A stretch of DNA of 7,088 nt, taken from assembly GCA_027494015.1 (NCBI GenBank), contig JAOSJP010000018.1, positions 1 to 7,088 on the forward strand, read 5' to 3'. Both the position numbers and the translations under genes were made by a program. This document shows positions 1-6,070 of this stretch, piece by piece. Under the pieces are notes generated by a model that was given only the letters and a program-made list of their open reading frames with translations, ran no database searches and was not told the DNA's origin. Each line of letters opens with the position of its first letter. Positions within the stretch are counted from its first letter, which is position 1. This DNA is from Anaerolineae bacterium (GTDB taxonomy: Bacteria > Chloroflexota > Anaerolineae > Aggregatilineales > Aggregatilineaceae).

Positions 1-1
1 A

Positions 2-25
2 CTTTTATAAAATGTTTTACAAAAG
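2..25. promoter_or_regulatory. Imperfect 24-bp AT-rich palindrome, probable ROK operator
   Basis: The arms CTTTTATAAAAT and GTTTTACAAAAG are reverse complements at 10 of 12 paired positions; the mismatched pairs are 7/20 and 13/14. The site lies 15 nt before a TTG codon and 27 nt before the ATG of the ROK gene. It stands out as AT-rich in an otherwise very GC-rich window. ROK repressors such as NagC, Mlc and XylR are known to bind AT-rich palindromes near their own or target promoters. Autoregulation of the ROK operon is therefore the natural reading, but it is inferred. The site may extend left of the window. Confidence 0.6.
6..11 (+). promoter_or_regulatory. Candidate -10 box (TATAAA) of the ROK-transporter operon
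   Basis: TATAAA matches five of six bases of the sigma-70 -10 consensus and lies inside the palindrome at 2-25, so a bound repressor would block RNA polymerase. Transcription would start near 17-19, giving a leader of about 35 nt to the ATG at 53. The -35 element would fall outside the window and cannot be checked. Confidence 0.4.
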
Positions 26-52
26 CCATTTCAAGACCCATTGGTTTCCATC

Positions 53-1258
53 ATGGTTCAGCCCCACGCCGCCATCATCCGCTGCCTCAGCGCCCAGCCC
101 ATGTCGCTCGCCGACCTGGCTGCCGCCGCTCAGGTCAGCCTGCCCACTCTGCAGCGCGCTGTCAAAGACCTCACCGAGGCCGGCTGGATGCGGGCCGTTG
201 GCCGCGCCGCCACCACCGGCGGACGCCCCGCCGTGCTGTACGGCCTGGACGCCGGCACCTATCTGATCATTGGCATCCATCTCCAGCTTCCCGGCGTGCG
301 CATGGCCGCGGTGACGCTGACCGGCGACGTGCTCGACGAGCGCCAGATTGAGAACGGGGTGGCGACCTCGCCCGATGAGGTCGTGCGCGAGATCGTCGCT
401 TACGTCGAGCAGGTGGTCCGCCGCTACCCGGCGCGCACGGTGCTGGGCATCGGCCTGGCCGCGCCCGGTTTCATTGACATGGCTTCGGGCGAGATTCTCG
501 GCATTGGGCGCGTGGCAAGCTGGCAGCACTTCCCGATCAAGGCGCGCCTAGTCGCCGCGCTGGGCCTGCCGGTCATCGTCGAGAACGATGTGGACAGCAT
601 GGCTGTCGCCGAGCTACAGCAAGAGCGCGTCCCAGCCGGACAGAACCTGATCTACCTGGGCTTCACCGAAGGGTTCAAGGCCAGCCTGTTCCTGGGCGGG
701 CAGCGCTACAGCGGTCCCTTCGGCAACGCGGGGAACATCGGCAGCACGGTGCTCTTCTGCGGCCAGCCCGCCGATGGCACCGCCCCGCGCCAGGCGCAGA
801 AGATCGTCTCGGTGCGGGCGGTGTGTCAGGCTTTCGACGAACGGGTGGGCAGCGCGCCGTCGTCCAACCCCGTGCACGCCGCCATCCAGTCGGCGGGCGA
901 TCTCGCCGCCAGGTTCCAGTGCATCCTGGAGGTTGCCGAGGCCGGCGACCCGCTCTGCGCGTCCCTCGCCGCCGACATGATCGCGCTGCTGGCCGTGGTC
1001 GTCGCCAACCTGCTCAACACCATCCAGCCGAACCTGCTGATCATCGGCGGCGCGCTGAGCGATCTCCCTCCGCGCCTGTTCAATCAGTTCGAGACGGCCA
1101 TCCGGGGCTATCTGCCACAGCCCATCGCCAACTACGTGCTGATCCAGCGGGCGCGGCTCAGCTCCCCCTACCTGGTGATCGCCGGCATCGCCCGCGAGTT
1201 TCTCGAACAATACGTCGCGCAAGAAGATTTCTTCCAGCCAGAAGGGGCCACAGGTTGA
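53..1258 (+). CDS. ROK-family transcriptional regulator (kinase motifs degenerate)
   Basis: Probable sugar-responsive repressor of 401 aa. The N-terminus is a winged helix-turn-helix: a recognition-type stretch lies at about residues 21-40 and the wing ends in GRPAVLYGL (57-65), the GRP-containing joint typical of ROK regulators. The ROK sugar-kinase fold follows, with PGFID, then END at 177-179 (Asp179 matches the catalytic Asp of ROK kinases), and IIGG at 330-333. The phosphate-binding segment, usually GIDIGGTK, reads GIHLQLPG (74-81). The zinc-binding GEIGH and CxCGxxGC elements are reduced to GNIGS (227-231) and a lone Cys236. It should therefore bind ligand and DNA but not phosphorylate sugar. 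An in-frame stop at 8-10 shows the gene is complete. The only starts are TTG 41 and ATG 53, neither with a clear ribosome site; ATG is preferred. It is the first gene of the transporter operon, and its stop overlaps the ATPase start (TGATG). The effector is unknown. Confidence 0.9.
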   Translation: MVQPHAAIIRCLSAQPMSLADLAAAAQVSLPTLQRAVKDLTEAGWMRAVGRAATTGGRPAVLYGLDAGTYLIIGIHLQLPGVRMAAVTLTGDVLDERQIENGVATSPDEVVREIVAYVEQVVRRYPARTVLGIGLAAPGFIDMASGEILGIGRVASWQHFPIKARLVAALGLPVIVENDVDSMAVAELQQERVPAGQNLIYLGFTEGFKASLFLGGQRYSGPFGNAGNIGSTVLFCGQPADGTAPRQAQKIVSVRAVCQAFDERVGSAPSSNPVHAAIQSAGDLAARFQCILEVAEAGDPLCASLAADMIALLAVVVANLLNTIQPNLLIIGGALSDLPPRLFNQFETAIRGYLPQPIANYVLIQRARLSSPYLVIAGIAREFLEQYVAQEDFFQPEGATG

Positions 1259-2001
1259 TGGGCAAAACGATTGCCATTGAGCACGTCACCAAGCGATTCA
1301 ACAACGAGGACGCGCGCGCGCTGGCTCTCGACGACGTGTCGCTGCACATCGAGGCCAACGAGTTCGTGTCCATCGTCGGGCGCAGCGGCTGCGGCAAGAC
1401 CACCCTGCTGAACATGATTGCCGGCTTCTTGCAGCCCAGCAGCGGCCAGGTGCTGATCGGCGGGGAGCCTGTCGGCTCGCCCGGCCCGGATCGCGGCATG
1501 GTCTTTCAGCACGCGGCGCTCTTCCCCTGGATGACTGCCATCCAGAACATCGAGTTCGGCCCGCGCAACCAGGGCGTGCCCAAGAAGCAGCGCCGCGCCC
1601 AGGCCCAGGACCTGATCGAGCTGGTGCGTCTGGGTGGCTTCGAGCGCAAGTACCCGCGCGAGCTTTCGGGCGGGATGCAGCAGCGTGTGGCTATCGCCCG
1701 CGCCCTGGCCAACGACCCGGACATCCTGCTCATGGACGAGCCGTTTGGCGCGCTCGACGAGCTGACGCGCTCGGAGATGCAGCTTGAGCTGCTGCGCATC
1801 TGGGAGGCGCGCAAGAAGACGGTGATCTTCGTCACGCACAGCATCATGGAGGCGCTCTACCTGTCCGACCGCGTGGTCGTGCTCAGCCCGCACCCAGGCC
1901 GCCTGCGCGCCGAGGTCGCGGTGACGTTGCCCCGGCCACGCCAGCGTTCGTCGCAGGAGTTCATGGCCATGTACGAGGAGATTCACCGTGCCATCTTCTA
2001 G
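1258..2001 (+). CDS. ABC transporter ATP-binding protein, NitT/TauT (SsuB/TauB-like) class
   Basis: A cytoplasmic ATPase of 247 aa, the normal length for the class, that powers the importer encoded by the next three genes. All nucleotide-binding elements are intact: Walker A GRSGCGKT (41-48), Q-loop VFQ (82-84), signature LSGGMQQR (136-143), Walker B ILLMDE (156-161) followed by PFGALD, and switch histidine VTH (192-194). FPWMT after the Q-loop and [10 protein letters not shown] are characteristic of the nitrate/sulfonate/taurine subfamily rather than the MalK-type sugar ATPases, and the MalK C-terminal regulatory domain is absent. The ATG overlaps the ROK stop by one base, so it is probably translated by coupling. 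The family call is secure; the transported substrate is not known. Confidence 0.95.
   Translation: MGKTIAIEHVTKRFNNEDARALALDDVSLHIEANEFVSIVGRSGCGKTTLLNMIAGFLQPSSGQVLIGGEPVGSPGPDRGMVFQHAALFPWMTAIQNIEFGPRNQGVPKKQRRAQAQDLIELVRLGGFERKYPRELSGGMQQRVAIARALANDPDILLMDEPFGALDELTRSEMQLELLRIWEARKKTVIFVTHSIMEALYLSDRVVVLSPHPGRLRAEVAVTLPRPRQRSSQEFMAMYEEIHRAIF
1976..1980 (+). promoter_or_regulatory. Ribosome binding site fixing the GTG start of permease 1
   Basis: AGGAG lies seven bases before GTG 1988, inside the end of the ATPase gene. It supports GTG as the start even though this makes the genes overlap by 14 nt. Confidence 0.7.
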
Positions 2002-2836
2002 CGACACGGCGCCACGCCGCGATTGGATCAGGCGACTGCGCCGTACCCGGCTGACTGTCCCCGACTGGGTTTACGGCCTGCTGACCGTGCTGGTGCTGCT
2101 GTGGCTGTGGGAGTACGCGGTAGACCACGCCTGGATCAACGCCTACCGCTTCCCGCCGCCGTCCAAGCTGGCCCGCACGTTCGAGGCGTTGCTGGAGCGC
2201 GGCTTCCCGCGCGGGGTGACAACCGAAATCCACTTCAAGGCAACTCTGTGGCGCATCCTCAAGGGCTACACGGTGGCAGCGATCTTCGCCATCCCGCTCG
2301 GCCTGTTCGTGGGGGCCACGCCGCTGCTGGAGCGCGCAGTGACGCCCATCATCACCTTTGCCCGCTCGGTGGCGACGCTCAGCCTGCTGCCCCTGGCCGT
2401 GGCCTGGTTTGGCGTGGGCGAATTCACACGCGTTTTCCTGATCGCCTACGGCTGTTTCTGGATCGTCCTGACCAGCGCGATCAACGCCGTGCAGGGCGTC
2501 AGCAAGCAGTACGTCTTCGCCGCCCAATCACTGGGCGCGTCGCGCCGCCAGATCTTCCTGCAGGTGATGCTGCCGGCCAGCCTGCCGCGCATCTTCGCCG
2601 GGATGCGCGTCGCCCTGGGCATGGCTTTTCTGGTCATCATCGCCGTCGAGATGATCGGCACCATCGAGGGGCTGGGCGCGCTGATCATGGAAGCGCGCAA
2701 CTTCTACCGCACCGACGTGACGATGGTCGGCATGATCTTCATCGCCATTATCGGCTTCGCCCTGGCCAAAACCCTGGCCTGGCTGGAGCATATCCTGCTG
2801 CCCTGGGTGACCGACCTGGAGGAGGTGAAGCGGTGA
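1988..2836 (+). CDS. ABC transporter permease 1, NitT/TauT class
   Basis: Inner-membrane subunit of 282 aa. A basic N-terminal tail (residues 10-21, many Arg) precedes six likely membrane helices at about 28-46, 91-111, 120-141, 146-167, 205-224 and 244-266. The cytoplasmic coupling (EAA) loop is clear at 177-200, FAAQSLGAS...LPASLP, which docks on the ATPase. The sequence resembles SsuC/TauC-type permeases. It starts at GTG with AGGAG upstream, overlaps the ATPase gene by 14 nt, and its stop overlaps the start of permease 2 (GTGA). NitT/TauT importers usually have one permease gene acting as a homodimer; here a second, distinct one follows, so a heterodimeric channel is inferred. Confidence 0.93.
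   Translation: MPSSSDTAPRRDWIRRLRRTRLTVPDWVYGLLTVLVLLWLWEYAVDHAWINAYRFPPPSKLARTFEALLERGFPRGVTTEIHFKATLWRILKGYTVAAIFAIPLGLFVGATPLLERAVTPIITFARSVATLSLLPLAVAWFGVGEFTRVFLIAYGCFWIVLTSAINAVQGVSKQYVFAAQSLGASRRQIFLQVMLPASLPRIFAGMRVALGMAFLVIIAVEMIGTIEGLGALIMEARNFYRTDVTMVGMIFIAIIGFALAKTLAWLEHILLPWVTDLEEVKR
2818..2828 (+). promoter_or_regulatory. Strong ribosome binding site for permease 2
   Basis: GGAGGAGGTGA contains an extended match to the anti-Shine-Dalgarno sequence (GGAGGTGA). It ends four bases before GTG 2833 and lies within the last codons of permease 1. It fixes the GTG start. Confidence 0.75.
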
Positions 2837-3603
2837 AGCAGCAGCGCGCCTTCCAACGCAACCTGCTCGTGTCATGGTCGGGCGTGATCGTCGTGCTCGC
2901 GCTCTGGCAGCTTGCCAACTCCCTGCGCCTGGTCAACCCCGGCGTCTTCCCTGGGCCGCTGCAGATACTCGACACGGCGCTCAATCGCTTCCCCGCCGCC
3001 GACGTGCTCGATCACGCGCGGATCAGCGTGCAGCGCGTGTTCTTCGGCTTCCTGATCGGCGGCGGGCTGGGCATGATCACCGGCGTCCTGGCCGGCTGGT
3101 ACCGGCTCTTCGGCAAGCTGATCTGGGGGCCGATCGAGATTCTGCGGCCCATCCCGCCGCTGGCCTGGATTCCCATCGCGCTGATGTGGTTCGGCCTGGG
3201 CGAGCAGTCGAAGGTGTTCATCATCTCCCTGGGCGCGTTCTTCCCGGTGGTCACCAACACCTACAAGGGCATGATCAGCGTAGACCCCATGCTCTTCCGC
3301 GCGGCGCAGAGCATCGGTCTGCGCGGGCCGCGCCTGCTGGCCAAGATCGCCGTGCCTGCCGCCCTGCCGGACATTGCCGTTGGCATCCGCGTCGGTTGGA
3401 GCCTCAGCTTCGGATCGCTGGTGGCCGCCGAAGTGCTCGCCGCCAACCGGGGGCTGGGCTACATGATCATGTATGGCCGCGAGGTGGGCGAAGTCGAGGT
3501 CATTGTCTACGGCATTCTGCTGATCGGCCTGCTCAACCTGATCACGGATTACCTGATCTTCAACCTGCTATTCAGGCGTCAGCTTCGCTGGTATTTCGGC
3601 TAA
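2833..3603 (+). CDS. ABC transporter permease 2, NitT/TauT class
   Basis: Second membrane subunit, 256 aa from GTG 2833. Six helices are predicted at about 11-29, 70-90, 98-121, 127-145, 184-203 and 220-246. The EAA coupling loop is at 157-180 (RAAQSIGL...VPAALPD). The helix-3 region RPIPPLAWIPIALMWFGLG is a strong hallmark of SsuC/TauC/NrtB-like permeases. It is clearly different in sequence from permease 1 yet has the same topology, so the two are paralogues that probably pair. The start is chosen from the GTGA overlap with permease 1 and the strong ribosome site. The frame is open much further upstream, but that part is only an out-of-frame reading of permease 1. Confidence 0.93.
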   Translation: MKQQRAFQRNLLVSWSGVIVVLALWQLANSLRLVNPGVFPGPLQILDTALNRFPAADVLDHARISVQRVFFGFLIGGGLGMITGVLAGWYRLFGKLIWGPIEILRPIPPLAWIPIALMWFGLGEQSKVFIISLGAFFPVVTNTYKGMISVDPMLFRAAQSIGLRGPRLLAKIAVPAALPDIAVGIRVGWSLSFGSLVAAEVLAANRGLGYMIMYGREVGEVEVIVYGILLIGLLNLITDYLIFNLLFRRQLRWYFG

Positions 3604-3610
3604 TCCACAG

Positions 3611-3624
3611 CCGGCGCGCGCCGG
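3611..3624. repeat. 14-bp GC-only perfect palindrome after the permease genes
   Basis: CCGGCGCGCGCCGG begins seven bases after the permease 2 stop. In RNA it could form a five-pair stem with a GCGC loop. No T-run follows, so it is not a standard intrinsic terminator. It could be a partial transcription barrier or an mRNA stabiliser that sets different levels of permease and binding protein. The rest of the gap 3604-3741 shows no gene and no convincing promoter. Confidence 0.4.
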
Positions 3625-3729
3625 AGAAAGGAAGCACCCCCGCAGCGATCACGCAAGCGTTCGCTAACAGCAGCGCCCGTCACCGCGACGAGACGCCCGG
3701 TTACCCAGTATCCAGAGAGTTGCTTAGAG

Positions 3730-3735
3730 AGAGGG
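3730..3735 (+). promoter_or_regulatory. Ribosome binding site of the substrate-binding protein
   Basis: AGAGGG lies six bases before ATG 3742, within a purine-rich run from 3726. Its spacing and strength suit the higher expression usually needed for a binding protein. Confidence 0.6.
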
Positions 3736-3741
3736 AATATC

Positions 3742-4794
3742 ATGCGCCGTTCACATCTACCCCTGGTCTTGTTGCTCGTCCTCGCCCTGACGCTGCCCGC
3801 CCTCGCGGTCAGCGCCCAGGAGGGTGAGAAGCTGGAGCAGACGAAGCTCCGGCTCGGCTTCGGGCTGGACCCCGTCTACGCGCCGCACATCGTCGCCATC
3901 GAGAAGGGCTGGCTGGCCGAAGCTGGCTTCGAGGAGATCGAGACAGCCACCTTCACCTCCGGCGCTGCCGCCGGTGAGGCGCTGCTGGCTGGCGAGATTG
4001 ACCTGTGGACGCCCGGCACGGTGCCGCCGATCAGCATGAGGCACAACGGCGTGCCGGTGGTCATCGTCGGCACAAACACGCTGGCCTACATCGAGAAGTT
4101 CGTGGCCCGCACCGACGCCGGCCTGGAGAAGCCCGAAGACCTGCTCAACATCAAGATCGGCCTGCTCGAAGGCTCGACCGCTTCGGCAACAGTGGAGAAT
4201 CTGGCCCAGCACTACGACCTCGACCCGCTCAAGCTGCAGATCGTCAACCTGCCGCCGCCCGAACAGATGACGGCCCTGATCAACAACGACATCCAGGCCT
4301 TTGTCGTCTGGAACCCCTGGCCCTACCTGGCCGAGATCAACGAAGACGTGGACGCTGAAATCCTGCACAACGGCACGGTCAGCAACTTCCCGTGGGACGC
4401 CGGTGAGGAGTTCCAGATTTCCTTCACGCGCTCGGTGTGGGTGATGTCCGAGGACTTCATCCGCAAAAACCCCAACACAGCCCGCGCGCTGATGCTGACG
4501 CTCTACCGCGCCCAGGACTACGTGGCCGACCCGGAGAACCGCGAAGAAGTGGTGGCGCTCATCTCTGAGTATCTGGACCAGCCGGTTGAGCAGAACGAGG
4601 CGCTGTGGGACGACTATTCGTTCGAGAGCATCTTCGACGAGAACTACGTCCGCGACCTGCAGGAATACACCGACTTCCTGTATGAATCAGGCCGCATCGA
4701 AGACCCGCAAGATCCCATGTCCTACACCTACACCGGCTTCATGGCCGAGCACAACCCTGACAACGTGGTGATCGAGGGCACCTGGGAACCGTAA
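3742..4794 (+). CDS. Secreted ABC substrate-binding protein, NitT/TauT (SsuA-like) family
   Basis: A 350-aa ligand-capture protein of the importer. A classic Sec signal peptide is seen: MRRSH, a Leu/Val-rich core (6-21), then VSA before Gln26 as a likely cleavage site. The whole protein lacks cysteine, so it is not a lipoprotein. The mature part fits the NMT1/SsuA-like bilobed fold: LGFGLDPVYAPHIVAIEKGWLAE (38-60), the TSGAAAGEALLAGEID segment (72-87), PGTVPPISM (91-99), a second-lobe LLEGSTASATVENL region (141-154) and PPPEQMTALINNDIQAFVVWNPW (171-193). The Ser/Thr-rich and Trp-rich loops probably line the pocket. The mature protein is rich in Asp and Glu. It follows permease 2 after 138 nt and has its own ribosome site. 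Aliphatic sulfonates, taurine, nitrate, thiamine precursors and others are bound by relatives; nothing here fixes the ligand. Confidence 0.92.
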   Translation: MRRSHLPLVLLLVLALTLPALAVSAQEGEKLEQTKLRLGFGLDPVYAPHIVAIEKGWLAEAGFEEIETATFTSGAAAGEALLAGEIDLWTPGTVPPISMRHNGVPVVIVGTNTLAYIEKFVARTDAGLEKPEDLLNIKIGLLEGSTASATVENLAQHYDLDPLKLQIVNLPPPEQMTALINNDIQAFVVWNPWPYLAEINEDVDAEILHNGTVSNFPWDAGEEFQISFTRSVWVMSEDFIRKNPNTARALMLTLYRAQDYVADPENREEVVALISEYLDQPVEQNEALWDDYSFESIFDENYVRDLQEYTDFLYESGRIEDPQDPMSYTYTGFMAEHNPDNVVIEGTWEP

Positions 4795-4834
4795 TCCGTC
4801 GCCGTCTTGCGCCTGAGAGGCGGGAGCGGCCAGT

Positions 4835-4866
4835 AGCCCGGAAAGCATGACGAGGGCTTCTTATTG
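4835..4866 (+). terminator. Weak terminator-like hairpin after the binding-protein gene
   Basis: AGCCC (4835-4839) can pair with GGGCT (4854-4858), followed by the T-rich stretch TCTTATTG. The stem is short and the loop is 14 nt, so this is a poor intrinsic terminator. It is the best candidate before the 32-bp palindrome downstream. Confidence 0.2.
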
Positions 4867-4875
4867 ACCGCATCC

Positions 4876-4907
4876 TGTAGGGGCGGGTTTGCAAACCCGC
4901 CCCTACA
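4876..4907. repeat. Perfect 32-bp palindrome, probable dispersed repeat element
   Basis: The left half TGTAGGGGCGGGTTTG (4876-4891) is followed by its exact reverse complement (4892-4907), with no mismatch. Symmetry stops at 4875/4908. As RNA it would form a stem of about 14 pairs with a TGCA loop. No T-run follows. From memory, GTAGGGGCG...CGCCCCTAC palindromes are common between genes in Chloroflexota and some other phyla, where they look like dispersed REP- or MITE-like elements. I cannot confirm copy number here. It may also act as a transcription or mRNA-decay barrier between the two gene sets. Any peptide read through it is spurious. Confidence 0.85.
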
Positions 4908-4971
4908 AGAACGCCCAGCCGCCCGCGCTACGGGCAGCGCAGTATCCTGGAAATCTATGCTGGTGCCATCA

Positions 4972-4998
4972 ATAGGTCCCTCGTCCGCAATGACCTAT
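4972..4998. promoter_or_regulatory. Inverted repeat, possible operator upstream of the oxidoreductase genes
   Basis: ATAGGTC (4972-4978) and GACCTAT (4992-4998) are exact inverted repeats separated by 13 nt. Their centres are 20 nt apart, about two helical turns, the geometry for a dimeric DNA-binding protein on one face. The site lies 37 nt before ATG 5036. It does not resemble the AT-rich palindrome at 2-25, so a different regulator would be expected. The surrounding spacer 4795-5035 holds no gene and no clear promoter; a small hairpin GCCCG-CGCTA-CGGGC sits at 4921-4935. Confidence 0.3.
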
Positions 4999-5035
4999 GC
5001 GTCCCTGAAGGGGCGCTACCCTGGAGCAGCAGGCA

Positions 5036-6070
5036 ATGCACAGTAAGACGTTTCACATCGGCATGATCGGCGCGGGCTTCATCAGCGCCTATCACATCGC
5101 GGGGCTGCACGAAGCCGGCGCGCGCGTCACTGCCATCGTCGGCGCAGACCACGAGGGCCTGGCCCGCCGGGCGGCGCAGTTCGGCATCCCCCACACCACG
5201 ACCGACTACCGCGAGGTGCTGGCCGACCCCGCCATTGACGCGGTGGTGATCGCCACGCCGGACTATCTGCACCGCGAGCACGCCATCGCCGCGCTGGAAG
5301 CGGGCAAGCCCGCCCTGTTGCAGAAGCCGATGGCGCGCAGCTCGGCGGAGTGCCGCGCGATCATCGCCGCTGCCCAGGCGACCGGCGTGCCGCTCTTCGT
5401 CAGCTTTATGCACCGCTACCTGGAAGAAATCGAGCACGTCCGTCCGCTGCTCGACCAGGGGGTGTTGGGGCGCGTGCACTCGGTGCGCCAGCGCAACGCC
5501 ACCCCCGGCGCGGACTGGGCCGCCTGGTTCTACCGCAAGGAGAGTGTGGGCGGCGGCGTGCTGCTGCAACTGGGCGTGCACGGCATAGACCTGCTGCGCC
5601 AGCTCTTCGGCGAGATTGTGCGCGTGCGGGCCACTGCCGCCCTGATGATCAAAGAGCGGACGCTGGTTGATGGCACCGTCGTCCGGCCCAACGCCGAAGA
5701 CCTGGTGATCGCCACCTACGAGTTCGCGTCGGGCCTGATCGCCGTGCACGAATGCGCCTACGCCGAAGTCGCGGGCACCGATCGCTATCGCATGGAAATC
5801 TATGGGACGGAGGGCACGGCCTGGCTGCGCACCGAGCGCGGGCGGCTGGCTTACTACGCGCCCGCGCGCCTGGGCGGGCCTGGTTGGTTCGCGCCAGATA
5901 TTCGCGCCGAGCAGGTCGGGCTGCGCCAGCACTGTCACTTCCTGGACATGCTCTCCGGCGCTGCCCCGCCGGACAACTCGGCGCGCGATGGCCTGGTCAG
6001 CCTGCTCGTCGCCGAGGCCGTCTACCGCGCCGCCGAACACGGCGGCTGGGAGGAGGTCGAGACGCCATGA
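5036..6070 (+). CDS. Gfo/Idh/MocA-family oxidoreductase (first of two)
   Basis: Probable NAD(P)-dependent sugar or cyclitol-type dehydrogenase, 344 aa, the usual length. The Rossmann domain has GAGFIS at 12-17 (nucleotide-binding turn) and ATPDYLHREHAIAALEAGKP at 73-92, leading to QKPMA (96-100), where the family normally has EKP; Lys97 is the expected catalytic lysine. SFMHRY (123-128) opens the C-terminal beta-sheet domain. The active-site segment reads GGGVLLQLGVHGID (172-185): His182 matches the catalytic His of inositol dehydrogenase, but the Asp four residues earlier is Gln178. The ATG follows GGAG at 5023-5026, a little distant. Its stop overlaps the next gene by four bases (ATGA). Substrate unknown; some relatives are glycosidases or non-redox enzymes that still use NAD. 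Confidence 0.9.
   Translation: MHSKTFHIGMIGAGFISAYHIAGLHEAGARVTAIVGADHEGLARRAAQFGIPHTTTDYREVLADPAIDAVVIATPDYLHREHAIAALEAGKPALLQKPMARSSAECRAIIAAAQATGVPLFVSFMHRYLEEIEHVRPLLDQGVLGRVHSVRQRNATPGADWAAWFYRKESVGGGVLLQLGVHGIDLLRQLFGEIVRVRATAALMIKERTLVDGTVVRPNAEDLVIATYEFASGLIAVHECAYAEVAGTDRYRMEIYGTEGTAWLRTERGRLAYYAPARLGGPGWFAPDIRAEQVGLRQHCHFLDMLSGAAPPDNSARDGLVSLLVAEAVYRAAEHGGWEEVETP

Noticed and set aside
1168..2007. Antisense reading frame (279 codons) opposite the ABC ATPase
   Set aside because: The + strand encodes every ABC ATPase motif in order; the antisense product matches no family I recognise.
2874..3827. + strand frame of 317 codons crossing permease 2, the gap and the start of the binding-protein gene
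   Set aside because: It is out of frame with two solid genes and its product is Arg/Pro/Ala-rich without membrane helices.
4864..4893. Promoter with TTGACC (4864-4869) as -35 for the oxidoreductases
   Set aside because: The matching -10 position falls inside the palindrome near TTTGCA, a poor -10, and would leave a leader of over 130 nt.
4876..4907. The 32-bp palindrome as a rho-independent terminator
   Set aside because: The stem is strong but the next bases are AGAACGCCC, with no T-run on this strand; on the other strand the exit sequence GATGCGG also lacks one.
4864..5046. 60-codon frame across the 32-bp palindrome
   Set aside because: It is built partly from the palindrome, has no ribosome site, and its peptide is the kind of spurious product such repeats produce.
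4955..6040. Long antisense reading frame (361 codons) opposite the first oxidoreductase
   Set aside because: It mirrors a well-supported + strand gene; long antisense frames are expected in GC-rich DNA. The translation is low-complexity, rich in His, Ala, Gly and Arg, and shows no family motif.
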